From Trichoderma breve (taxonomy: Eukaryota; Ascomycota; Sordariomycetes; Hypocreales; Hypocreaceae), in contig NC_079234.1 of assembly GCF_028502605.1 (NCBI RefSeq), positions 5,890,001 to 5,954,000 of the forward strand: a DNA stretch of 64,000 nt, written 5' to 3'. Positions 12,074 to 24,756 of this stretch are shown piece after piece. The translations under genes and the position numbers were made by a program. Numbering within the stretch: position 1 is the stretch's first letter; every line of letters begins with the position of its first letter. The notes beneath the pieces were generated by a model, which saw only the letters and a program-made list of their open reading frames with translations, searched no databases and was not told where the DNA came from.

Positions 12074-15000
12074 TGAGATGAGCTCTCGTGTCGAGATTTG
12101 CACAGCAACCTGTTTCTGAGACCTTACTCTCTTTAGTATAATTATTCTTTCCTTTTAGTTTTTGGTTTTTTTCACTTTCCCCAAACTCCAGTTCTCGCCT
12201 TGCGTTCAATTGTTTTTGTCTGTATTTTGGGAACGGGTGCATTTTGGTCGCTGTGACATTTTTTGGCATCACAGAGGCGAACGAGGTGTTGATGATGATT
12301 TGATTACGGGCATGTTTTTCTTCATGCTACAACGCACGGTTGGTTTTATTGCCTTTGCCTCCCGCTTTATTCGATTTTCTTTTTTATCTTTTATTTTTTG
12401 CTTATTATACCTCGACCCTTTACCCCGGATCTTGATGCAGGGGGAGGTTCTTGTTCTTGGTACTACACTACACGCACACATGGAAGTTATGAAGAGATGG
12501 TACGGGCTGAGCTCGACAAAGACTAAACATAAATTTCTATAGATTGCTTTTCATTTGTCTTTTTTTTTTGCCTTTTTTTATTTGCGAGGAGAGATGGTAT
12601 TGGAAGGGGGGGTTGAATATGAGGGATGGATGATGAGAGGAGGGACAGACAGTGAGGTGAGTGCGGAGGGAGGGAGGATAGCTAGAATTAGTAACTAGAT
12701 ATCAGAGATACGTAGCCTAGGAAAAAAAAATTGATACATTGTTTTACCTCTTCGTTTTTGTCTGGTTGAATGTGCAAAGAGCAAAGAGGAAAAAGTGAGA
12801 GCACAGGGAGAGATGGAGAGATGGTTATGTCACCGGCTCGGAGTTTGGATAAGCAGAATGAGATGGGATCGGATTGCCGAAAGAGGCTCGGCCCGGGATG
12901 GGGCGTGACAGAGCCCGAGAGTTCGGATTCCGTCTTGAGTCTGAGGGAGAAGTGCGCGGAATTTACGAGGACGGAATAGGTAGGTAGCTGGAAAGGGACG
13001 GCAGCAGTGCTTATGTATATGTATGTATGAATGTAGCTGGAGGTGTAGTAGAAGTAGAAAAGGTTGAAAGGGATGTTGTACTGGAGAGGGAATATGAGAT
13101 CTCGATCTGGTTGTCACGTATCATGTATCATGTTGGGAGCCCAAGGGGGAGCACAGTATTCGTACAGTACATGAAATTGAGCACACTGCAGTAGTACCTA
13201 GTAGTAGTAATGGCTCATACCTACATGAAGTTCCTGGGCTAGGTGCATGTCTGTACGTAACCTTAGGTACTATTAATCCACCGCTCATAGCCGAAAAGAA
13301 CCTTGGAGAAAAGAATAAGACGGAGTATAGTAGACACGAAACGTTCACCCCCCTCAGACTCGTTTAGGCAAGGCCTCAAGGTTACTTTTCTCCGGACCTG
13401 AGATAGGCAGAACAGGAACAATGAAGTTGGCATTATGGGCTAGCGGTTTTATTAGGCATAGTACAGTTATGGAGTGTTATACGGAGTGCAGTAAGAGGTG
13501 ACGGCCAAAAGAAAATAACGACGACGATTAGAGGGAATGCTGGGAAAAGAAGCGGGAGCGACGGAGGCCGCGAGTCCGGAGGGAGGATGATGGGCCATTC
13601 CGGTGAATTGTGTGGGACGTGATTGGCTGGAATGGAGGGGGCGTGTAGTGTGTGTGTGTCCCCGTTTTTGGAGTTTGTGTGAATTGTTGGGGGGCGTGTC
13701 GTGAGTTTTTTTGGATCTTTTCTTGGGATTTTCTTTGACATTTTGTTTTCGGGTTCGGGTGTTTTTTTCTTGTTTCTTGTTTGTCGGCGGTTGAATGTTT
13801 TTGTTTTACGGGGATTTTATATGGATGAGGTGGGAGTGCTGAGGGAGCGCTGGGGTATTATATACGTTGTATTTATCTTTGGGAGAATATGGAATATTGT
13901 CTGGATATTTCTTTCTTTCAAGGAGCATTTGTTAAAATGCAACGAATAATACACAGGGAATGAAAAAGGTACAAAAGTCGTCGGTTGAGATTTGAGGTGA
14001 GACGGTTTGGCGCAGCCGTTCCCCCGAGCGGTACGGAGCATTTTCGGACGAGAAAAAAAATGGAAGAGAAGATGGAGATCCATCCATTTGGGCTAAGGTA
14101 GGTAAAGTGGTTGGGTGGACACTCAACAATTGAAGGGGACCCAGAAAAAAAAAAGAATGATGGGGAGAAGCTTGGGGTGTGGTACTTGGACATAGTATGG
14201 TAGATGTGTGGTTTGCTAAAGTAACTTGCTGCTAGGTTGGTTTTTTGTTGGCTTCTTTTGAGATTTTTTGTTTTGGTGATGGGTGAGCGGAAGATTGGAC
14301 TGTACGTTATCTTGTTTGTTGCGATGTTATGGAGTATGGGATTAGTTACACTAGATGGATTGATGGGGATGCGGGATGGAAGATGGGATGGGCTGCCCTG
14401 CTTGCTGTACGCGTAAAATCGAATCGGAACTGACTCTATCCGGCATAATATTTCGTGATTTGCTGTACTGTATTACAGTGTACCTATCTCGATGATGCAG
14501 TATTGCCGCAAGCATCAAGGTCCTTGGTAATGGTTTATCCACGCTGCTTATTCGCCGATGGCCGTTTTTGGGCACGAGTGCGTCCTTGGTTTAGCAGCGG
14601 GAGGCTAAGACCGAATCTCGGGTTTTGGGCGGTGGGGCTGTAGATTTGAATGCTTAATCTTGTTGCAGCGAGGATGGGGGCTTCTATGTATCTTCTTCTT
14701 GTTTCTCTCTACGGAGAATCTGATGCTTGTTTGTTTAGCCTTGTCTTGGGTTGAGGGGGGCTGGGCTTATCGTCGTCATGGAGTGAGTTACTTGCCCTTG
14801 CTTGCTTGTTCCGTGCCGTTGATAATCTTGCGGTCCGCGGGGGCCGAGGGAGATGAAAGATGAGAGATGAGAGAGCTTAACTTCCATGTTTCTATGGAGT
14901 AAGCAAGGTGAAATGAGCTCGGCCGGCACGGGGTCCGTTGCTTGCGATGAGCGACGCCTTTTGATTGTAGAAGGTGATGCTAGTAAGGATGCGATGCTTG

Positions 15001-16949
15001 GGTAGGGACAGTAGGTTTTCGTTTCTAGTTCGGTTGTGGTAACACGGGCTGCATTCAGATGCATCCGATACAAACCTTGCTTAGGTGACATTTGATGTAG
15101 GTGGGCGGCATGTAAGCTGTAAAGTGACAGTCGGATACAGCTGCATCTGATTACACGGATATACAATATGTACAATGATGATGGTAATGATGATGACTGG
15201 CTGGTATACAGTAGAACTGACGGAGTAATAATCACAGCCTCGACTATCATCAAGTTCCATCCCGTTCCTTCGCACTCCTCCCAGATCCTAGATCCGACCC
15301 TAGATCCCTCTCATCATCCTTCCCACCCTCGGCGCGTTACGCAGCGCCGTCATCCTCCCAATGCACTGTAAGCCAGGGTTGCAACGCCGGTCATCATGGG
15401 AACAAGAAGTTGTAAGATGTGCAGTCTGCGCTTCCGTCCGTCAGCCTGCTGCCCCCGTCACGTCTATCCGGTTCGGGCAATGCCAAATGGGCTTCTCTTT
15501 AATAGCTCGTGTCCACGTCCGGCCCTGGGGACTCCGTCGTCCGTCCGTAGACTGACTAGCTGCTGCAGCTGAGAAATTGAAGGGAACGAAAAAGGACGTC
15601 GATTCGATTCGGTGGGTTCCAAGGTGCGAGATACAACCTAGATCGGTCGGTGCCTTACTGTGCAAGTAATAATCGTACCTGGATTCGATGGTGGCTACCT
15701 CTACTTGATCTATTGATGATACTTGCACCGTACATGCGTGGTGTTGCTTGCTTGCTGATAACGCACACGTCGCATACATATACGGAAACGAGCACTGTGC
15801 TGGTTAGACTTGATCGATCGATTGCCGGCAGATAGATACGGGGTCTTAGATCGCCAGTGGTTGCATTGGTAGGCAAGGTGTTTGATATCACCCCCAACCC
15901 TTTTCTGTACTGTGTGAGTTTGAGTTGATGGTGGCATCAAATGAGCCATCCATTCCCTTGCTCTCTGTCTCCCCCACCCTCAGCAACTGTACAACATCAA
16001 GGTCCCGAGTCTTTTTCTCTGGGTTGATCCTTTTTGTGAATCAGCAACTTGATGTACTCTTTATTCCCTCTTCATCCCCTCTTCTCATCTTCCATCTGTG
16101 AATCCCCTCTACATTACATCAACACAAATCGGGCCCAAAGAGACGGAAACGAATGGTGCCCAAGCCCAATCTTTTGTACCCACCCTCACTAAACTCAATG
16201 GCAAAAGACATTCACCCACTGACCCCAACAGATCTAGGGCCGCTTCTCCCCCCCTGTGCCAAGTGCAAGCCACCTGGAGCCAGTCGCCAGCCGCCCAGAA
16301 GCTGCTCCGTAATTGCAACTAAAGTCGCCCCGAAAGCTTCTCGCACACCCCCGGCCGCAGGGGGTCCGGCTCCAAGTCCCCTCCAAGCCAAGTTGAACCC
16401 TCCCTTGCCCCTCGTCGATCGTCTAGTCTAGCACTGTTCCATTACATTACGAGAGTGTCTGTCTCTTTGAGCTCTGGGCGGCTTTTCTTTTTATTCTCGG
16501 GCCTCCCGCACGACCCAATGCCGCTGGATCTCTTGTAATCCTTTCTGTCTCCTCCTTCTCGAAAGCGGGTTGCAAATCATTGTCTTGCGACCATCTTTTA
16601 CTCTTCTCTCTGCCCTGATACATTCAGCCTCATTCCCTGGCGGGCCAACAAGCTGGGAAACGCATTCACATTCCTACATTCCAACTCTCTTGTCCACTCA
16701 CCTATAATCCAATCAGCCCGTCCATATACCCGCGGTCTGGCTGTTTTTATCTTAATTTCGCCTTGTTAATACATACTCGGTTCATGTCGACTTGATCGTT
16801 TTTCTGTGGGCAGAATCCACGTCAGACTACCGACCGCCTCTGGATCTGATCTGACTTTCCCCTCCCCCTCACTCTAAATTCTCTACTCCAAAAGCCACAA
16901 CTTTCTTCTTCTTCTCTCCACCACAATCACATCGCGCCGTACAGCAGCC
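12074..16949. other. Long non-coding block before ACC1
   Basis: About 4.9 kb with no convincing protein gene on either strand. Contents are T-rich and A-rich runs (about 12140-12560 and 13690-13830), short GT and purine-rich tracts, and from about 15900 onward a C/T-rich sequence leading to the ACC1 start. The last kilobase is presumably the ACC1 promoter and a long leader, as is common for large, highly expressed fungal genes. A non-coding transcript cannot be excluded. Confidence 0.55.
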
Positions 16950-19900
16950 ATGGCGGAATCAAATGGCGCCCCGAACGGCAACGGCAGGACGGTGCCTGTC
17001 ACCCATACCAATGGCAGCGTCACCTACGCCGAGAAGCACAAGATCGCGGACCACTTCATTGGAGGCAACCGGCTGGCGAATGCCCCCGCCAGCAAGGTCA
17101 AGGACTTTGTGGCCGAGCATGACGGCCACACTGTCATTACAAACGTGAGTAGTTCTCGCCCTCAACTTAACTGACCGGCAGTGCGCTGACTTTGTAATTC
17201 TCAACAACAGGTTCTGATTGCCAACAACGGTATCGCCGCCGTCAAGGAGATTCGGTCAGTCCGAAAATGGGCCTACGAGACGTTTGGCGACGAGAGGGCC
17301 ATCCACTTCACCGTCATGGCCACGCCCGAAGATTTACAGGCCAACGCCGACTACATTCGAATGGCTGACCACTACGTCGAAGTTCCCGGCGGCACAAACA
17401 ACCACAACTATGCCAACGTCGAGCTGATTGTCGACATTGCCGAGCGCATGGACGTCCATGCCGTCTGGGCTGGCTGGTGAGTTGCCGAATTTTCTTCTTT
17501 TCTTTGCTATTGGCGAGAACTCAATTGACTGACTTGATTCGTTTCTTTTTAGGGGTCACGCCTCCGAAAACCCAAAACTCCCAGAGTCCCTCGCCGCATC
17601 ACCCAAAAAGATCGTCTTCATTGGTCCTCCCGGATCTGCCATGCGATCCCTTGGTGACAAGATTTCCTCCACAATCGTTGCCCAGCACGCCAAGGTGCCC
17701 TGTATCCCTTGGTCTGGAACTGGCGTCGACAAGGTCGAGATCGACGACAAGGGCATTGTCACAGTCGCCGACGACATCTACTCCAAGGGCTGCGTTACCT
17801 CATGGCAGGAGGGTCTGGTCAAGGCCAAGGAGATTGGCTTCCCCGTCATGGTCAAAGCCTCCGAGGGTGGAGGTGGCAAGGGTATTCGAAAGGTCACCAA
17901 CGAGGAGGAGTTTGAGGCTCTCTACAAGGCTGCCGCCAGCGAGATTCCCGGTTCGCCCATCTTCATCATGAAGCTGGCTGGAAACGCCAGACATCTCGAG
18001 GTCCAGCTGCTTGCGGATCAGTACGGCAACAACATTTCCCTGTTTGGCCGTGATTGTTCCGTTCAGCGTCGTCACCAGAAGATTATCGAGGAGGCTCCCG
18101 TCACCATTGCCAAGGCCGACACCTTCAAGGCCATGGAGGAGGCCGCAGTCCGACTGGGTCAGCTTGTCGGCTACGTCTCTGCCGGTACCGTCGAGTACCT
18201 GTACTCACACGCCGACGACAAGTTCTACTTCCTCGAGCTGAACCCCCGTCTCCAGGTCGAGCATCCCACCACCGAAATGGTCAGCGGTGTCAACCTGCCC
18301 GCCGCACAGCTTCAGATTGCCATGGGTATCCCCCTGCACAGAATCCGCGACATCAGATTGCTGTATGGTGTCGATCCCCGAACCTCCAGCGCCATCGACT
18401 TCGACTTCAAGCTCGAGGGTGCTTCTGGATCTCAGCGACGACCCCAGCCCAAGGGCCACTGCACGGCCTGCCGTATCACCTCTGAGGACCCCGGTGAGGG
18501 CTTCAAGCCTTCCAACGGTGTTATGCACGAGCTCAACTTCCGAAGTAGCTCAAACGCCTGGGGTTACTTCTCCGTCGGTACCCAGGGTGGAATTCACAGT
18601 TTCTCCGACAGTCAGTTCGGTCACATTTTCGCCTATGGCGAGAACCGACAGGCCTCGCGGAAGCACATGGTCATTGCTCTCAAGGAGCTGAGCATTCGTG
18701 GTGATTTCAGAACCACCGTCGAGTACCTCATCAAGCTGCTCGAGACCGAGGCCTTTGAGGAAAACACCATCTCTACCGGTTGGCTGGACGAGCTCATCTC
18801 CAAGCGTCTTACCGCTGAGCGACCGGACACTATGCTGGCCGTCGTGTGCGGTGCCATCACCAAAGCCCACATTACGAGCGAGGCTCTGCTGGCCGAGTAC
18901 CGCGCTGGTCTGGAAAAGGGTCAGGTGCCCTCCAAGGAGATTCTCAAGACCGTCTTCACCATCGACTTCATCTACGAGGGTTTCCGATACAAGTTCACCG
19001 CTACCCGTGCCAGTCTCGACACCTACCACCTCTTCATCAACGGCTCCAAGTGCTCCGTCGGCGTCCGTGCCCTCAGCGACGGCGGTCTCCTCATTCTCCT
19101 CGACGGCCACAGCCACAACGTCTACTGGAAGGAAGAGGTTGGCGCTACTCGTCTCTCCGTCGACAGCAAGACTTGTCTGCTCGAGCAGGAGAACGATCCT
19201 ACCCAGCTGCGAACCCCCAGTCCCGGTAAGCTCGTCAAGTATTCCGTCGAGAATGGTGCCCACATCAAGGCTGGCCAGACCTTTGCCGAAGTCGAGGTCA
19301 TGAAGATGTACATGCCTCTCGTTGCCCAGGAGGACGGTATTGTCCAGCTCATCAAGCAGCCCGGAGCCACCCTCGAGGCCGGAGACATTCTCGGTATCCT
19401 CGCTCTGGACGACCCCAGCCGAGTCAAGCAGGCCCAGGCCTTTGTTGGCCAGCTTCCTGCCTATGGCGACCCGGTTGTCGTCGGTACCAAGCCCGCTCAG
19501 CGCTTCGTTCTCTACCACAACGTGCTGCTCAACATCCTGAACGGTTTCGACAACTCCGTCATCATGGCCGATACCCTCAAGAAGCTCATCGAGGTGCTGC
19601 GCGATCCTGAACTGCCTTTCAGCGAATGGAATGCCCAGTTTGCTGCTCTGCACGCTCGCATGCCCCAGAAGCTCGACAGCCAGTTCACCCAGATTGTCGA
19701 TCGTGCCAGAGGCCGTTCTGGAGAGTTCCCCGCCAAGGCCCTTAGCAAGGCTTTCAGCAAGTTCCTCGAGGACAATGTTGAGGAAGGCGATGCTGGCCTC
19801 CTCAAGGCTACTCTCGCGCCTCTTACCCAGGTGCTTGATGATTACTCCGAGGGACAAAAGGTTCGAGAGCTCAGCGTTATCAACGCTCTGCTTGAGACCT

Positions 19901-22900
19901 ACTGGGAGGTTGAGAAGCTATTCCAGAGCCGTGCTCAGGAAGATGCCGTCATTCTGAAGCTCCGAGACCAGAACAAGGACAGCCTGGCCAAGGTTGTGCA
20001 GACTGTTCTCTCGCACAGCCGCATGAGCTCAAAGAACTCTCTCATCATTGCTATTCTTGACGAGTATCGCCCCAACAAGCCCAACGTTGGAAACATCAGC
20101 AAGTATCTGCGTGAGTCTCTTCGCAAGCTGACTGAGCTGTCCTCCCGAGCCACCTCCAAGGTCTCGCTGAAGGCCCGTGAGATTATGATCCAGTGTTCCC
20201 TGCCTTCTCTTGAGGAGCGTACCTCTCAGATGGAGCACATCCTGCGATCATCTGTTGTCGAGTCTCGCTATGGTGAGAGCGGCTGGGACCACCGTGAGCC
20301 CAGCTTCGATGTGATCAAGGAGGTCGTCGATTCCAAGTACACCGTCTTTGACGTCTTGACTTCCTTCTTCGCTCACGACGATCCTTGGGTCTCATTGGCA
20401 TCTCTTGAAGTCTACGTCCGCCGTGCTTACCGTGCGTATATCCTTCAGCAGATTGAGTACCACAACGACGAGGCCGAGAACCCTCTCTTCGTCTCTTGGG
20501 ACTTCCAGCTGCGAAAGCTTGGACAAACCGAGTTTGGTGTTCCTGTTCAATCCGCCGCTCCTTCCATGCCTGGCACTCCTAGCGAAGTTGAGCCCAAGTT
20601 CAACCGCATTAACTCCATCAGCGACATGTCCTATCTCACCAGCAAGTGGGACAGTGGCCCGTCTCGCAAGGGTGTCATTGTTCCTGTCAAGTACATTGAC
20701 GACGCCGAGGAGCTGCTCCAGAAGGCTTTGGAGACATTGACCTTCTACAACCAGCAGAAGCGACAGAGCAGCACATCCAGCCTTCTTGCCGATCTCAGCG
20801 GAAAGCGAAAGCCTTTTGCTGCTCTTAAGAAGGAGTTCCAGAGCCGCAACAATGGTGATGAGCTGTCTGCTGTCATCAACGTGGCTGTTCGTGACGCCGA
20901 GAGCAAGGATGACGCCGAGACTCTCGCTCGTATCCTGCCCATCGTCCAGGGCCTCAAGAGTGAGCTCTTGGTCCGCGGTGTCCGCCGTCTCACCTTCATC
21001 TGCGGTCGCAGCGACTGCTCTTACCCCGGTTACTACACCTTCCGAGGCCCCGACTACGAGGAAGACGACAGCATCCGTCACAGCGAGCCCGCCCTGTCCT
21101 TCCAGCTTGAGCTTGCCCGTCTCGCCAACTTCCGCATCAAGCCCATGTTCACCGAGAACAAGAACATTCACGTGTACGAGGCTGTTGGAAAGACTGTCGA
21201 CTCTGATAAGCGCTACTTCACCCGTGCTGTGATTCGACCTGGCCGTCTCCGTGATGAGATCCCCACTGCCGAGTACCTCATCTCAGAGGCCGACCGTGTC
21301 ATTAACGACATTTTCGATGCTCTTGAGATTATTGGCAACAACAACTCCGATCTCAACCACATCTTCATGAACTTCACCCCCGTCTTCCCGCTCGACCCCG
21401 CTACCGTCGAACAATCCCTCCAGGGCTTCTTGGATCGTTTCGGTGCTCGTGCCTGGAGACTGCGTGTTGCCCAGGTCGAGATTCGCATTGTTTGCACTGA
21501 CCCCAAGTCTGGTATCCCTTACCCTCTTCGCGTCACCATCACCAACACGTCCGGTTATGTCGTTGACGTCGACCTGTACGCTGAGCGCAAGTCTGACAAG
21601 GGCGACTGGGTCTTCCACAGCATTGGCGGAACCAAGGACAAGGGCCCCATGCACTTGCTCTCCGTCTCCACGCCTTATGCCACCAAGAACTGGCTCCAGC
21701 CTAAGCGATACAAGGCTCACTTGATGGGTACCCAGTACGTGTACGACTTCCCCGAGTTGTTCCGCCAGGCCATCCAGAACAGCTGGGTCAAGGCTGTTAA
21801 GAAGCAGCCTGCTCTGGCCTCTCAGCAGCCCAAGGTCGGTGATTGTATTACCTTCACCGAGCTCGTGGTTGACGACAAGGACAACCTCGACGAGGTCAAC
21901 CGCGAACCTGGCACCAACACTTGCGGTATGGTTGGATGGATCATCAAGGCTAGAACTCCCGAGTACCCCACCGGCCGTCGCTTCATTGTTGTCGCCAACG
22001 ACATCACCTACAAGATTGGTTCGTTCGGCCCCAAGGAAGATGACTTCTTCCACAAGTGCACACAGCTGGCTCGCAAGCTCGGAATTCCTCGCATCTACCT
22101 GTCTGCCAACTCTGGTGCCCGCCTGGGTCTCGCAGACGAGCTGATGCCTCACTTCAAGGTCGCATGGAACGATGCTACCAAGCACGAGGGAGGATTCCGC
22201 TACCTGTACTTGGATGAGAAGATTAAGCAGCTCTACAAGGACGAGGTCATCACTGAGGAAGTGGTCGAGAATGGTGAGAAGCGACACAAGATTATCACCA
22301 TCATTGGCCGCGAGGATGGTCTTGGTGTTGAGTGCTTGAGAGGATCCGGTCTTATTGCCGGTGCCACCAGCCAGGCCTACAACGACATCTTTACCATTAC
22401 CTTGGTTACCTGCCGTTCAGTCGGTAAGTATTTTTGTAATCTGTTTGTGTCTTTGGACGTATTTGACTAATGTTTCTTGTTCCCAGGTATCGGTGCTTAC
22501 CTTGTCCGTCTTGGCCAGCGTGCTGTCCAGATTGAGGGCCAGCCCATCATCCTTACTGGTGCTCCCGCTCTGAACAACCTGCTTGGTCGTGAGGTTTACT
22601 CATCCAACCTCCAGCTTGGTGGCACTCAGATCATGTACCGCAACGGTGTCTCACACATGACTGCCAACGATGACTTTGAGGGTGTCTCCAAGATTGTTGA
22701 GTGGATGGCATTTGTGCCTGAGAAGCGTGGCGGCCCTGTTCCCGTCATCCCAAGCATTGACGGCTGGGATCGTGACATTTCTTACCACCCTCCCCAGAAG
22801 CAGCCTTATGATGTTCGGTGGATGATTGGCGGTAAGCAGGAAGACGACGGTTCTTTCCAGAGCGGTCTCTTCGACAAGGACTCCTTTGTTGAGGCCCTTG

Positions 22901-24024
22901 GCGGCTGGGCCCGAACCGTCGTTGTCGGTCGCGCTCGTCTTGGCGGTATTCCCATGGGTGTTATCGCTGTCGAGACTCGCAGCGTTGAGAACATTACGCC
23001 TGCTGATCCCGCCAACCCCGATTCTATCGAGCAGATCACCAACGAAGCTGGTGGTGTCTGGTACCCCAACTCTGCTTTCAAGACTGCCCAGGCTATCAAC
23101 GACTTCAACAACGGCGAACAGCTTCCTCTCATGATCCTGGCCAACTGGCGTGGTTTCTCCGGTGGTCAGCGAGACATGTACAACGAGGTGCTCAAGTATG
23201 GTTCATTCATTGTTGATGCCCTGGTCAAGTACGAGCAGCCCATCTTTGTGTACATTCCTCCCTTTGGTGAGCTCCGTGGTGGCTCATGGGTCGTTGTTGA
23301 CCCTACTATCAACCCTACTGCCATGGAGATGTACGCTGATAACGAGGCTCGCGGTGGTGTCCTTGAGCCCGATGGTATGATTGGTATCAAGTACCGCAAG
23401 GACAAGCAGCTGGAGACCATGGCTCGTCTGGATCCTACCTACGCCGAGCTCAGGAAGAAGCTGGAGGACAAGGCTCTCCCCGCCGATGAGGCCGAGAAGA
23501 TTAAGCAGCAGCTTACCATTCGTGAGAAGCAGCTGCTGCCCATCTACTCACAGATTGCTGTGCAGTTCGCTGATCTGCACGACCGTGCTGGCCGCATGAA
23601 GGCCAAGGGTGTCGTTCGTGACTCTCTGGACTGGAGCAACGCCCGCCGATACTTCTACTGGCGTCTGCGCAGACGTCTCAACGAGGAGTACATCCTCAAG
23701 CGCATGAACACCAGCTTCCTGCCCACTCCTCAGCTCAACACTGCCAAGGCCAACGAGGCTCGCTCAAAGGGCCTGGGCCTGCTCGAGAGCTGGTCTGGCA
23801 TTGTCGGCTGGGACCGCAAGGACCAGGAGGTTGCTGAGTGGTACGAGAAGGAGACTCAGTCCATTGGCCAGAAGGTCGAGGCCCTCAAGGCCGACAAGCT
23901 TGCTGCTGAGCTGTCCGAGGTTGTTCGCAGCAATGAGAAGGCTGGCTGGAAGGGTGTTCGCGAGGTTCTGCGGGTTATGCCCGTGGAGGAGCGGGAGGCT
24001 ATCCTTAAGTACTTGAAGGAGTAA
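16950..24024 (+). CDS. ACC1: Acetyl-CoA carboxylase, multidomain cytosolic
   Basis: Four exons, 16950-17144, 17211-17476, 17553-22423 and 22487-24024, encode 2289 residues, the normal length for fungal ACC1. The enzyme carboxylates acetyl-CoA to malonyl-CoA, the committed step of fatty-acid synthesis. Domain order is biotin carboxylase (about 55-570, ATP-grasp loop [14 protein letters not shown]), biotin carboxyl carrier with EVEVMKMYM (biotinylated Lys738), the central ACC region, then the carboxyltransferase halves (CT beta around [18 protein letters not shown] and [18 protein letters not shown] alpha around [13 protein letters not shown]). All three introns carry GTGAGT or GTAAGT donors, and every join falls inside a conserved motif (VITN/VLIANNG, VWAGW/GHASE, CRSV/GIGAY). 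Codon choice is biased to C or T at third positions, as expected of a highly expressed gene. The protein is expected in the cytosol. Confidence 0.98.
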
Positions 24025-24756
24025 AATGTTTAATGATATAAAAAAAATTAATTGGGATTGGTAGAGTTGGGCATCGTGTTTTAAGAGCGGGTGTATGGGT
24101 TATGGTTGATGTTTTACGATAGATACAATTTATGAGTTTTCAAGTTCAACAAATTCTGTCTCTTATGTGAAGCTGTGACAATAAACATGTGTTACTTGTT
24201 CTCTGATATGTAGATGATGAAGAGATGCATGTAGATGAAGAAGGTGGAAAGATGGATCATGTCAACCGGTTCCTGAAATCTTCTTGACCATAACCGCTAT
24301 TACCATCTGCATGTTTGCTCCACGCTTGTATATCCAATAGATGTGGTGTGACGATAAAAACGTTTAGCCTTTTTTGTGTGCATTGTATACTTAATACGAG
24401 TACTGAATTTGATTGGTTGGTAGACAAAAACGGCCGAACTACAAATTGTCAAATCATATTTATATCCTCCCCAATCCCATATGGTTATCACTTTAAGGGC
24501 AGGGTATCCAATTGGTTGATAATAAGCCAATTATACCTGCAGCATGAAGTGGTTGCCTTGCCATTCTACTGGCCGCGGCTCATCATTTGATGCAGAGCGG
24601 CGCCTTTCCCCTCTTCTCATCGAACAGTATATTTCTTACCTGTTTAGCAAATTGCAATCGAAATCTTTCGTTTTCTTTCTCAACCGAGGGAAAATTTCCT
24701 TTCGCTCTCACGCAAATAAATATTAATACCCTGGCAGCGTTCACTGCGGCTTGAAA
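24025..24756. other. Intergenic region between ACC1 and the NLR gene
   Basis: About 730 bases, visibly more AT-rich than the ACC1 coding sequence. It should contain the ACC1 3' end and the promoter of the NLR-like gene. No ORF with family resemblance and no clear TATA element could be assigned. Confidence 0.6.

Noticed and set aside
18550..19857. 435-codon open frame on the minus strand inside ACC1
   Set aside because: It is antisense to strongly codon-biased ACC1 sequence, which suppresses stops in that frame. The product has no domain and no splice or promoter context.
21283..22287. 334-codon open frame on the minus strand inside ACC1
   Set aside because: Same cause as above: a shadow of biased coding sequence, with no recognisable protein family.
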